Assembly (NCBI GenBank): GCA_963807675.1
Contig: CAWECP010000002.1
Location: 558,001 to 622,000, forward strand
DNA length: 64,000 nucleotides
Source of the DNA: Bog-473 sp963807675
Lineage (GTDB): Bacteria; Actinomycetota; Acidimicrobiia; Acidimicrobiales; RAAP-2
Direction: 5' to 3'
The position numbers and the translations under genes are program-made. Of this stretch, positions 28,414 through 36,132 are shown piece by piece; the stretch's first letter is position 1; the number at the start of each line of letters is the position of its first letter. The notes beneath the pieces were generated by a model, which made no database searches, was not told the origin of the DNA, and saw nothing but the letters and a program-made list of their open reading frames with translations.

Positions 28414-29208
28414 TCAGGCAAATCGTCGGGCCGCCGCCTCCGCCTGGGCTCGGTAGCCCCCTCCGAAGAGCACGGTGTGGACGAGCAGGGGGTAGAGCTG
28501 GAAGAGCGGGATCCGCTCCCGCCAGCCCCGCCCCAGCGGCCGGACCTCGCGGTAGGCCGCCAGCAGCCGGTCGGGGACCGACCCGAAGAGGGCGAGCATG
28601 GCCAGGTCCTGCTCCGGATAGCCGCCGTGAACGGACGGGTCGATCAGCCACGACCGGCCGTCGGCCCCGGCCAGCACGTTGCCCCACCACAGGTCGCCGT
28701 GCACGAGCGCGGGACCATCCAGAGGCAGCAGCTCGTCGAGGCGGTCGACGACGCTCGTCACCAGCTCTTCGAGCCCACAGCGCCGAGCCAGTTCGACGAG
28801 CCGGGCTGCGTAGAAACCAGCCCCTTCAGCGCCGGGCGAGGGGTCGACCCGGCACCCACCGATCCACGATGAGCCTCCACCCCACCGTGGAGAGGGCGCG
28901 CGGTGAAGTACGGCCAGCGCCCGCCCCAGTGCTTCGTCGTGGCCGGGACCCCGCGGCATCTGCTCGACCGCGGTCGTCACCAGCAGGTCGGCCTTTGCGT
29001 ACACCACGTCGGGCACGGGTGGGGATCCCGGCACCGCAGCCAGCTGCCGGAGCCCGCCGGCCTCGTCCACCACGCCGGGGCCGATCTTGGCCACCAGCCT
29101 GCGGCCACCGGCCTCGACCCACCAGGCCCCGCCGCCGAGCCGCCGTACCTCCCCGATCGGGCCGACCTCCCCGGCCAGCGTCGTCTGCCAGCTGGTCGGC
29201 GCAGCCAC
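28414..29208 (-). CDS. fructosamine kinase family protein (ketosamine-3-kinase-like)
   Basis: A 264-residue aminoglycoside-phosphotransferase-fold kinase of the fructosamine kinase family. It phosphorylates glycated amines so that the sugar can be removed. The motifs are the ATP-binding Lys in RLVAKIGPGV, the catalytic loop LVHGDLWWGNVLAG, and LIDPSVHGGYPEQDLAML with the metal-binding Asp. It is divergent from the small hydrolase at 29339 and heads the minus-strand group. Deglycation of damaged proteins or amino acids is the family role; the exact substrate is unproven. Confidence 0.92.
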   Translation of the reverse strand: MAAPTSWQTTLAGEVGPIGEVRRLGGGAWWVEAGGRRLVAKIGPGVVDEAGGLRQLAAVPGSPPVPDVVYAKADLLVTTAVEQMPRGPGHDEALGRALAVLHRAPSPRWGGGSSWIGGCRVDPSPGAEGAGFYAARLVELARRCGLEELVTSVVDRLDELLPLDGPALVHGDLWWGNVLAGADGRSWLIDPSVHGGYPEQDLAMLALFGSVPDRLLAAYREVRPLGRGWRERIPLFQLYPLLVHTVLFGGGYRAQAEAAARRFA

Positions 29209-29338
29209 GCCTCACTCTTGCATCCGCGTGCCGCCACGGACCCGCCCTCCGCCTACCCAGCCCCGGCGCGCCGCCCACGTGCCGGATCGACGTCGCGCCA
29301 CCTGCGGTGCCGGCGTCTCCGCCGACCAAGATGGGTCG

Positions 29339-29914
29339 ATGACGCCGTCGAAACCAGCCGGCCTGGTGCTCACCCCGGGTGCCAGCGCCGGGCGCGAGCA
29401 GTCCGGGCTGGTGGCCATCGACCGCGCCGTGACCGACGTCGGCATCGCCGTCGAGCGGGTGGAGTTTCCCGGCCAGGCCGCGGGAAAGCGCCGCACCGAC
29501 CCGCCCGCCGTCTGCATCAGCACGGTGCGGTCCGCCAGTACCGCGTTGGCGGACCGACTCGGCGTCACCCTGAGTCGCATCGCCGTCGGCGGTCGCTCCT
29601 TCGGCGGGCGCATGTGCTCGCTGGCCGTGGCCGAGGGGCTGGAGGCCGCCGCACTCGTGCTCGTCAGCTACCCGCTCCACCCGCCGGGGCGGCCCGACCG
29701 GCTCCGGACCGAGCACTTCCCCGATCTGCTGGTGCCGTGCCTGTTCGTGTCCGGCCGTCGCGACGCCTTCGCCACGCCCGAAGAACTCGAACGCGAGACT
29801 GCGGCCATTCCCGGCCCCGTCACCCGCACCTTCGTCGACGGCGACCACTCATTGCGCCGGGCGGAGGACGAGGTGGGCGGCATCGTGGCGGCCTGGCTGT
29901 CGGCTCTGGCCTGA
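29339..29914 (+). CDS. small alpha/beta hydrolase, Tex30/KANL3-like
   Basis: A 191-residue hydrolase without a lid domain. It has the N-terminal LVLTPGASAGREQSG, the nucleophile elbow GGRSFGGRMCS, the acid in FVSGRRDAFATPEEL and the His in VDGDHSLRR, matching the dienelactone-hydrolase-like Tex30/KANL3 group. ATG 29339 was chosen since the preceding ATG at 29331 runs into a stop. The substrate is unknown. It is followed by the 76-bp region carrying the long inverted repeat of the SPFH gene. Confidence 0.85.
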   Translation: MTPSKPAGLVLTPGASAGREQSGLVAIDRAVTDVGIAVERVEFPGQAAGKRRTDPPAVCISTVRSASTALADRLGVTLSRIAVGGRSFGGRMCSLAVAEGLEAAALVLVSYPLHPPGRPDRLRTEHFPDLLVPCLFVSGRRDAFATPEELERETAAIPGPVTRTFVDGDHSLRRAEDEVGGIVAAWLSALA

Positions 29915-29940
29915 CCTGTTCGAAAAAGGTCTGGTCACGG

Positions 29941-29982
29941 CCCTCCAAATGTGATATCACTTTAATATCACATTTTGGAGGG
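29941..29982. promoter_or_regulatory. long inverted repeat spanning the SPFH ribosome-binding site
   Basis: Two 11-bp perfect arms, AAATGTGATAT (29947-29957) and ATATCACATTT (29965-29975), flank a 7-bp spacer. The symmetry extends outward as CCCTCC against GGAGGG with a single-base bulge. The right outer arm is the ribosome-binding site (GGAGGG, 29977-29982) of the gene at 29991. As DNA it is a strong operator candidate. As RNA it would sequester the ribosome site. The ribbon-helix-helix protein encoded downstream is the obvious candidate binder. Confidence 0.65.
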
Positions 29983-29990
29983 AGCACATT

Positions 29991-30899
29991 ATGAGCACCG
30001 TCGAGACAACGAGTGCCGCTCGACCAGTCGGTCATGGAGGAGCCATCGTCGACATCTCGCAGCGCCCGGCGCTTGCGTTGAACGGCTGGTTCGGAGTGAT
30101 CGTCCTGTTCGCCTGCGCCGGGGGAGTGGTCCTCGCCGTCAACCAGCACGTGGCCTGGATGCTCTGGCTGCCCATACTCGTATTCATCCTGGTGATCAGC
30201 GCCCTGGTGATCGTGCCGCCGGGCCAGACGTCCGTGATCCAGTTCTTCGGCCGCTACATCGGCACGCTGAACCGATCCGGCTTCTGGTGGGTGCTGCCCC
30301 TGACCATCCGGCGCGGCGTGAGCATCCGGGTCCGCAACTTCGAGACCAACCACCTGAAGGTCAACGACGCCGACGGCAATCCGGTGGAGATCGCCGCCAT
30401 TGTCGTCTGGCAGGTCGTCGACACCGCCAAGTCGACCTACGCCGTCGAGAACTACCTGAACTTCGTCACCGTCCAGTCCGAGTCGGCACTCCGTCACGTC
30501 GCCACCAGCCATCCCTACGACGACACCACGGGCAGCGGGACCTCGTTGCGGGGCTCGACCGACATCGTCGCAGCGGCACTCGCCAGCGAAGTGGCGGACA
30601 AGGTGGCCATCGCCGGCGTTCAGATCATCGAGGTTCGTATTTCGCACCTGGCCTACGCCCAGGAGATCGCCCAGGCCATGCTGCGACGCCAGCAGGCCAA
30701 CGCGGTCGTGGCCGCCCGTGGCCGCATCGTCGAGGGCGCGGTCGGCATGGTCGAGATGGCGCTCAACCGGTTGAGCCAGGGCGGGGTGGTGTCACTCGAC
30801 GAGGAGCGCACGGCCAGCATGGTGAGCAACCTCATGGTGGTGCTGTGCAGCGACCAGCCACCGTCGCCCGTCGTGAACACGGGCTCGCTCTATACGTGA
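29991..30899 (+). CDS. SPFH/Band 7 domain membrane protein
   Basis: A 302-residue membrane-anchored SPFH protein. Two N-terminal transmembrane helices (about residues 30-75) are followed by the SPFH domain, starting VPPGQTSVIQFFGRYIGTLN and including DGNPVEIAAIVVWQVVDT, and a C-terminal helical region (LRRQQANAVVAARGRIVEGA). SPFH proteins form oligomeric rings in membrane microdomains. The ATG follows a strong GGAGGG that is buried in an inverted repeat. The stop overlaps the next gene (GTGA), so it is coupled to a ribbon-helix-helix protein, an arrangement I recall from other actinobacteria. Confidence 0.93.
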   Translation: MSTVETTSAARPVGHGGAIVDISQRPALALNGWFGVIVLFACAGGVVLAVNQHVAWMLWLPILVFILVISALVIVPPGQTSVIQFFGRYIGTLNRSGFWWVLPLTIRRGVSIRVRNFETNHLKVNDADGNPVEIAAIVVWQVVDTAKSTYAVENYLNFVTVQSESALRHVATSHPYDDTTGSGTSLRGSTDIVAAALASEVADKVAIAGVQIIEVRISHLAYAQEIAQAMLRRQQANAVVAARGRIVEGAVGMVEMALNRLSQGGVVSLDEERTASMVSNLMVVLCSDQPPSPVVNTGSLYT

Positions 30900-31096
30900 G
30901 CGAGCGACGGCAGGTCCTGCTCCGAGTCGACCCCGCCGTACACGACGCGCTGACCCGCTGGGCCAACGACGAGTTCCGCAGCGTCAACGCCCAGGTCGAG
31001 ATGCTGCTGCGGCGGGCGCTGGACGATGCCGGGCGCATGCCCAAGCAGGCGGGGCCGATCCCCAGGCGTGGGCGGCCACGGGCGGGAGGGGAGTAG
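30896..31096 (+). CDS. ribbon-helix-helix (Arc-like) DNA-binding protein
   Basis: A 66-residue protein beginning at GTG 30896, which overlaps the SPFH stop. Residues 5-45 fit the Arc/MetJ fold: a beta strand (RQVLLRVDP) for DNA contact, then two helices (VHDALTRWANDEFRSVNAQV, EMLLRRALDDAG). The C-terminus is basic (PRRGRPRAGG). It most likely represses its own SPFH operon at the inverted repeat 29947-29975. There is no toxin-like neighbour, so a classic toxin-antitoxin role is not supported. Confidence 0.8.
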   Translation: MSERRQVLLRVDPAVHDALTRWANDEFRSVNAQVEMLLRRALDDAGRMPKQAGPIPRRGRPRAGGE

Positions 31097-31205
31097 TCGG
31101 TGGTGGTGCGCCGGGCGGACACCCCGACCCTGGCCGTAAGGGGCGTGTGCCTGCGTCGGGACTTAGCAACGGGTTCCTGCGAATTTCTTTCCTGACGTCG
31201 CGCTC

Positions 31206-32429
31206 TTGGCGCCGACCATTCTCCCTCTGATGGGCCGCACAGACACTCTCAGCGCCGGCGCCAGCGCCAGCGCCAGCGCCCTGACGCCAGGTGCCCTGGC
31301 CGCGCTCTCCAATGCCGAGCTGCGCCAGCGCGCCAGTGCCGAGGCACGCCAGGTGGCGGCGCACCAGGGCGCCTTGGTGGCCCTGGTGGGCGAGCTGGAC
31401 CGGCGCCAGGGCTGGCGCGAGGAAGGGGCGACGTCGCTCGCCCAGTGGATCCTCGAGGCGACCGGGGCCGCCCCGGCCACGGCGCGCGCCCTGGCCCAGC
31501 TCTCCGAGCGCCTCTTCGACCTGCCCCATCTCGCCGCGGCGCTGTGCGCCGGGGACGCCTCCTTTGACCAGGTGCGCACCGTGGCCCAGGTGGCGCGTCC
31601 TGAGAGCGACGCCGGCTGGGCCGAGCTCGTCCCCACCCGCTCGGTGCGCGAGCTGGCCGAGGCGGCCCAGGCCGAGGCCCCGCCGGCGCGACGTCCCGAC
31701 GAGAGCCGGCGCTCGGTGCGCTTCAACGAGGCCTGTCGGACCATGGTGGCCCAGCTGGCCCCCGAGGACTTCTCCGAGGTGCGCGCCGGGCTCGAGGCCC
31801 GCGCCGCTCGGCTGGGCCACGGCACCGAGGAGCCCGTGGCCCTCGACGAGCGCCTGGCCGACGCCTTGGTCGAGGCGCTGCGCAGCGGCGGCGGGTCCTC
31901 TGGCGCCAGCGCCCACCTGGTGGTGGCCCACGTGCGGCTCTCCGACCTCATCGACGGCGGGGAAGCGGGCGAGGAGTTGGTGGCCGAGCTCGAACGCGGC
32001 GGCCTGATCAGCGCGCAGACCCTGTCGCGTCTCGCCTGCGACGCCACCTTGGTCATCGGCGTCGACGACGACGAGGGCCACACCATGTACGAGGGGCGCC
32101 AGGTCCGCGACGCCACCCCCACGCAGCGCCGCGAGATCCTGCGCCGGGACCGGCACTGTCGCTTCCCGGGCTGTGGCCACGTGGCCTTTTGGATCCCCCA
32201 CCACATCACCCACTGGGCTCGGGGGGGCCCGACCGATCTCGACGAGCTGTGTTGTCTCTGCCCGCACCACCACGCCCTGGTCCACACCAAGGGCTGGACG
32301 CTGAGCGGCGACGCCAACGAGGAGCTGACCTTCGTCGGCCCGAGCGGCCGGGTCATGACCTCGCGCCCGTCGCCGCTGTGGACCAGGGTGACGGGTCCGA
32401 AGCGCGACAAACGCCGCGAGAAGAGCTAG
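31206..32429 (+). CDS. HNH endonuclease signature/DUF222 (13E12 repeat family) protein
   Basis: A 399-407-residue protein of the actinobacterial 13E12/DUF222 family. A long helical N-terminal region (LSNAELRQRASAEARQVAAH; FDQVRTVAQVARPESD) precedes a C-terminal HNH module: two zinc-binding Cys in HCRFPGCGH, then IPHHITHWARGGPTDLDE and LCPHHHALVH. Nuclease activity is inferred from the motif only. Start is unclear: TTG 31206 or ATG 31230, neither with a good ribosome site; an Ala-Ser repeat follows the start. Such genes are often multicopy in actinobacteria. The last 4 bases overlap the convergent esterase gene. Confidence 0.88.
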   Translation: MAPTILPLMGRTDTLSAGASASASALTPGALAALSNAELRQRASAEARQVAAHQGALVALVGELDRRQGWREEGATSLAQWILEATGAAPATARALAQLSERLFDLPHLAAALCAGDASFDQVRTVAQVARPESDAGWAELVPTRSVRELAEAAQAEAPPARRPDESRRSVRFNEACRTMVAQLAPEDFSEVRAGLEARAARLGHGTEEPVALDERLADALVEALRSGGGSSGASAHLVVAHVRLSDLIDGGEAGEELVAELERGGLISAQTLSRLACDATLVIGVDDDEGHTMYEGRQVRDATPTQRREILRRDRHCRFPGCGHVAFWIPHHITHWARGGPTDLDELCCLCPHHHALVHTKGWTLSGDANEELTFVGPSGRVMTSRPSPLWTRVTGPKRDKRREKS

Positions 32430-33523
32430 GGCTCGTCGAGCGTCTCGACCAGGCCGGCAATGTCGAGCGGCGGCGCACCCGCCGCGAGATCGTGCACGAA
32501 CGTGCGCACGTGCTGGAACGATTCGCGGCTCTTGGCGGCCCACGGCATCAGGATCTGGAAGACGTGGAACATCCCGGCGAACTCGTGGGCATGGGTGGGC
32601 ACGCCCGACCTCTGGAGGCGCTCGGCGTAGCGGCGGATGGGGTCACGGAACATCTCGTCGGCGCCCCAGCTGACGAAGGTCGGGGGGAAACCCTTCAGGT
32701 CGGCGTCCAGAGGTGAGATGTAGTCGCTCGACGCGTCGGCGCCGTGCAGGTACGACGCCGTCGGGATGTTCCACGGCAAGATATCCAGGGGGGCGTTCTC
32801 CGTGACCGACGGCTCGTCGAGTCGCAGGTCGACCTCGGGGGAGAAGAGGATCAGGCCCGCCGGCCGCACCGGCTCGATGTGGTCCGGCGGCGACAGCAGC
32901 AGGCTGTTGGCCAGGCCGCCGCCCCCCGAGTCGCCGGCGAGGAGGATGCGCTCGGCCGGGACGCCCCGATCGAGCAGCGACGCATACACGGCCGAGGCGT
33001 CCTCGGCCCCCGCCGGGTAGGGGAACTCGGGCGCCAGGCGGTAGTCGGCGACGAAGACGGCGCACCCCGTGTCGCGACACACACGAGCGGTGAAGAAGGC
33101 GTACATGTTGGGGGAGGTCCCGATGTACCCCCCGCCGTGCAGGTAGAGCACGACCCCCACCGGGTCCATGTGCCGTGGCACGTAGAGGATGCCCGGCACC
33201 CCACCGATATGTGTCTGGTGGCTGGCCACGTCGAGCGAACGAACGAAGGGCGGCATGATGACCTGGCACACCTCGTCGAGGAACATCTCGACGGAGCGGA
33301 ACTCCGGGATCGGCAGCGACGACGTGTAGCCCATGAACGCCCGGATGAATTCCCGGGTGACCGTCGTGCCCAGGTTCGACAGCGCCGTGGAGGCCCCCCG
33401 CAGTGGGCCCTGGAACGGCACCCTCGCCATGGCCACGGCGGACTGCTGGGCCAGCAGCATCACATCGAGCGCGGCGACGGGCGCCGGTGCCGTCTTCACC
33501 TCGGGGCGCTTGCCCATGACCAT
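32426..33523 (-). CDS. alpha/beta hydrolase (HSL-type esterase)
   Basis: A 365-residue esterase with an approximately 100-residue N-terminal extension preceding the hydrolase core. Core motifs are LYLHGGGYIGTSPN, the nucleophile elbow AGDSGGGGLAN, the acid in WGADEMFRDP, and the His in GMFHVFQIL. No signal peptide is seen. It shares a strand with another hydrolase and a TetR gene (34938 to 32426), with gaps of 40-52 bp, so a TetR-controlled esterase operon is likely. The stop overlaps the HNH gene end, tail to tail. Substrate unknown. Confidence 0.9.
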   Translation of the reverse strand: MVMGKRPEVKTAPAPVAALDVMLLAQQSAVAMARVPFQGPLRGASTALSNLGTTVTREFIRAFMGYTSSLPIPEFRSVEMFLDEVCQVIMPPFVRSLDVASHQTHIGGVPGILYVPRHMDPVGVVLYLHGGGYIGTSPNMYAFFTARVCRDTGCAVFVADYRLAPEFPYPAGAEDASAVYASLLDRGVPAERILLAGDSGGGGLANSLLLSPPDHIEPVRPAGLILFSPEVDLRLDEPSVTENAPLDILPWNIPTASYLHGADASSDYISPLDADLKGFPPTFVSWGADEMFRDPIRRYAERLQRSGVPTHAHEFAGMFHVFQILMPWAAKSRESFQHVRTFVHDLAAGAPPLDIAGLVETLDEP

Positions 33524-33563
33524 GCCGGTCCACCTCCGTGGGGTGCTTCTGCAGCCAACCAGG

Positions 33564-34316
33564 CTAGGTCGCCGGCGCTGCTGACCCCCCCGTTGTAGCA
33601 GCCGTTGCGATGCTCTCCAGCAGGTCGGCCAGTTCGGCCGGCGCCGCTAGCATCACGTCGTGGCCGCAGGCCAGCTCGTGCGTCTCCCATCCTTCGGCCA
33701 CGGCGGCGTCGTAGAAGCGCCGCAGGCTGGGCAGCGGCGGGTCCGTATGCGCGAGGTAGGCCTTGCGGAGCCCGGCCAGCGGCGCCGGGTCGAACTCGGT
33801 CCGCTCCGTCTGGCACCGGAAGGGGAAGGCGGTCAGGCGCGGCCCGACCCAGGCGCGCCGCGCCTCGTCCCGGACGCCCCACTGCTCCAGGAATGCGTCG
33901 GTGGCCGGCAGGTACCAGCCCTCGCCCTCCTCGGCCACCAGCGTGCGGTAGCGCGCGGCGGTCTCGGAGGGCTCCACCTCGAGCAGGCTCTGGCCGGGTG
34001 CCGTCACGAACGCCGCCAGATACACCACCGACCCCACCCGTTCGCCGACCCGCTCGGCCAGCGGGCCCGCCAGCACGCCGGCGTAGCTGTGCAGCACCAG
34101 GCACACTTCGCGCAGGTCCTCGAACCACATCAGCTCGGCGACGTCGTGGACGTGGGTGGCCACCCCGACGTCCGGCCTCAGGTCGGCGCGGCGGTCTCCC
34201 TGGCCGGTGAGCGTGGGAGTGTGCACGTCGTGGCCGTGGGCCGCCAACCGGGTGCGCACGTCACGCCAGCACCAGCCCCCGTGCATGGCCCCGTGGACGA
34301 GGACGAACGTGGCCAC
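33564..34316 (-). CDS. alpha/beta hydrolase (salicylate-esterase/MenH-like)
   Basis: A 250-residue single-domain alpha/beta hydrolase. It starts ATFVLVHGAMHGGWCWRDV, a form shared with plant methyl-salicylate esterase and hydroxynitrile lyase-like bacterial proteins. The nucleophile is in LVLHSYAGVLAG, and the His is in ACGHDVMLAAP. It lies between TetR and an HSL-type esterase on the same strand. The role is probably hydrolysis of an ester taken up from the environment, with the substrate not inferable. Confidence 0.88.
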   Translation of the reverse strand: MATFVLVHGAMHGGWCWRDVRTRLAAHGHDVHTPTLTGQGDRRADLRPDVGVATHVHDVAELMWFEDLREVCLVLHSYAGVLAGPLAERVGERVGSVVYLAAFVTAPGQSLLEVEPSETAARYRTLVAEEGEGWYLPATDAFLEQWGVRDEARRAWVGPRLTAFPFRCQTERTEFDPAPLAGLRKAYLAHTDPPLPSLRRFYDAAVAEGWETHELACGHDVMLAAPAELADLLESIATAATTGGSAAPAT

Positions 34317-34368
34317 TCCGACTCCTCTCAGGCTCGACGGTCCCGAGACCGGAACACTACGGAGGGCG

Positions 34369-34938
34369 TCAGGCGATGGCCAGGGTCAGCGTCTCGCGCA
34401 GGGCGCGGTAGCCGGCCGACGTGCGCTGCACGAACTCCTCGTCACGCGCCACCACCCCCCGCTGGAGCCAGGTCAGCACCGCCTCGACCAGCCAGGAGAA
34501 CAGCACCTCGGCCCTCCAGGCGTCGAGCACCTCGTCCCCGGTGTCGAGCTCGCTCAGCTGGCGCACGACGTCGACCGACACGGAGCGGATGTCGGCCGCA
34601 TAGGCGGCGAACTGCGGCTCGCGGGCCGCGTGGCGCCACAGCAGGGTGAAGGCGGCCGGGTCCTCCCGGGCCACGGTCAGCAACGTCCGGGGCCCGAGCC
34701 CTTCGTGGGTGGGCAGGGCCAGCTCCCGGCGCAGCTCCTCGCCGAGCTGATCGAAGACCTGTTGGAGGATGCAGCGATAGAGCTCCTCTTTCGACTCGAA
34801 GTGCCGGTACACGATGAGCTTGGTCACCCCGCACTGGGCCGCCACGTCGTCCATGGACGTCGGTGCGAACCCCGCCGCGGCGAACGCCCGCGCCGCGGCG
34901 TGGAGGATGGCGACCCGTCGCTCGGCGCGGGGAAGCAG
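34369..34938 (-). CDS. TetR family regulator with a probable CTG start
   Basis: A roughly 189-residue TetR protein. The HTH is RRVAILHAAARAFAAAGFAP, TSMDDVAAQCGVTKLIVYRH and FESKEELYRCIL. The conserved first helix lies upstream of the first available ATG (34854). Between that ATG and the in-frame stop at 34981-34983 there is no ATG, GTG or TTG. CTG 34938 is the best candidate because GAAGG precedes it by four bases; a frameshift near the start is the alternative. It is divergent from the di-iron-like gene, and the region between holds a TGTATAC inverted repeat and two tandem 19-bp repeats, its probable operators. Downstream lie two hydrolases. Confidence 0.8.
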   Translation of the reverse strand: MLPRAERRVAILHAAARAFAAAGFAPTSMDDVAAQCGVTKLIVYRHFESKEELYRCILQQVFDQLGEELRRELALPTHEGLGPRTLLTVAREDPAAFTLLWRHAAREPQFAAYAADIRSVSVDVVRQLSELDTGDEVLDAWRAEVLFSWLVEAVLTWLQRGVVARDEEFVQRTSAGYRALRETLTLAIA

Positions 34939-34951
34939 TTTGCCTTCGATC

Positions 34952-34971
34952 TGTATACGTGGCAGTGTACA
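34952..34971. promoter_or_regulatory. TGTATAC/GTGTACA inverted repeat
   Basis: TGTATACGTGGCAGTGTACA is an inverted repeat with one mismatch, in the short leader of the TetR gene. It may be an autoregulatory operator. Confidence 0.4.
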
Positions 34972-34978
34972 CCCGAGA

Positions 34979-35019
34979 GTTCACACCGATAGTGACCAAA
35001 GTTCACACCGCTAGTGACC
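34979..35019. promoter_or_regulatory. two tandem 19-bp operator repeats
   Basis: GTTCACACCGATAGTGACC (34979-34997) and GTTCACACCGCTAGTGACC (35001-35019) differ at one base and repeat every 22 bp, about two helical turns. Each contains a TCAC-N7-GTGA dyad. They lie between the divergent TetR and di-iron-like genes and are the strongest candidates for TetR binding. Confidence 0.65.
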
Positions 35020-35057
35020 TCTGACGACCGACCACCGACGAGGGGAGGCACCGGACC

Positions 35058-36132
35058 ATGGGCACGGCACAGGTGGAGTTCACCGAGGCGGAGCTGCTCA
35101 GCGACCTCGCCGTCGCGGAGCCGCTCATCGCCGGCGGCGTCCGCTGCCACGGCGGCTTCGAAGAGGACGGCACCTATGTCTCGCCGCGCACCCGGTTCCG
35201 GGCCCCGGCCATCGCGGCCTGGGGCGAGCAGAACTGTGAGCGCTTCGAGACAGAGCTGATCGACGTCCCGCTCGAGCGCTGGCAGCGCTCGTTCCCCAAC
35301 GTCGCCCAGGCGCGCTACCTCATCGCCGCCGGAGTGCCCGAGCCGCTCATGGCCACGCTGACCCGCATCGGCACTGTCGAGGGCTACGGCGCCAACATCA
35401 GGCTGCTCAAGCCGAAGGACCTGCAGCGGCACTTCATCGAGGACGTGAGGGGAACGGCCATCGACCACCTGGGCGGCGGGCTGTTCGAGGCACACGGACG
35501 CGACGAGGCCGGCTGGGACGAGGAGGCGGGCCACCGCGACATGTGGTTCGTCGCCCGCGACCTCGCGTTCGAACGACCAGCCCTGAGAGCTCGACATCGA
35601 GGCCATGCTGGCCCGCATGGGCTTCGGCCCCGGCCGCCCAGGCGCGGGCGCCGTAGCGGCCCGCCTGCTCCCCGACGACATCGCGCCCGAGCTCGAGATG
35701 ATGGTCACGCTCATGGTGCGCGTCCTCTTCATTGAGATCTCCGCCTTCCACACCTTCGCCTGGGCCGAGGAGTGGATGTCCGACACCGAGCTCGTGGCCG
35801 GGGACGGCGAGGCGGCCAAGCTCGTCTCCTACATCCGGGCCGACGAGACGCCCCACGTCGGCTACCTGCGCACCGCCCTCTCGGAAATGAGGGATCGCAC
35901 CTGGCTCGGCGACACCGGTCGCCAGCACGCCGGCACGGACATGATCGGCCGCATCTGGGACCCCCTGCTGGCGCACAGCCTGGGGCCCGCCCGGGACGAG
36001 GGCCGGCGCGCCACGCGGGGCGAAGTCGAATACTGGTGCGCCAGGCAGAACAACGGTCACGACGTCCTGGCGGAGTTCGACGCGCTCGCCGAGGACGCCG
36101 CCGCCCCGACTACGCCGACGACCTCGTCATGA
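35058..36132 (+). pseudogene. ferritin-like (di-iron-type) protein, one-base frameshift
   Basis: From ATG 35058 the product reads FTEAELLSDLAVAEPLIAGG through FIEDVRGTAIDHLGGGLFEA and DEEAGHRDMWFVARDLAFE. An extra A at about 35586 then breaks the frame. The rest continues as DIEAMLARMGFGPG, EISAFHTFAWAEEWM and SYIRADETPHVGYLRTAL to 36132. Joined, it is about 357 residues. The spaced Glu/His clusters (EEAGH, EISAFH, DETPH) suggest a helical di-iron site; I do not recognise the family by name. The stop overlaps the LLM gene start (ATGA), so the pair was once coupled. It may be a real mutation or an assembly error. Confidence 0.7.

Noticed and set aside
25674..29342. 1222-codon plus-strand open frame.
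   Set aside because: It spans several minus-strand genes with clear homology, and its own translation has no domain.
30896..31096. Antitoxin of a toxin-antitoxin pair.
   Set aside because: The partner gene is an SPFH membrane protein and no toxin-like gene is adjacent.
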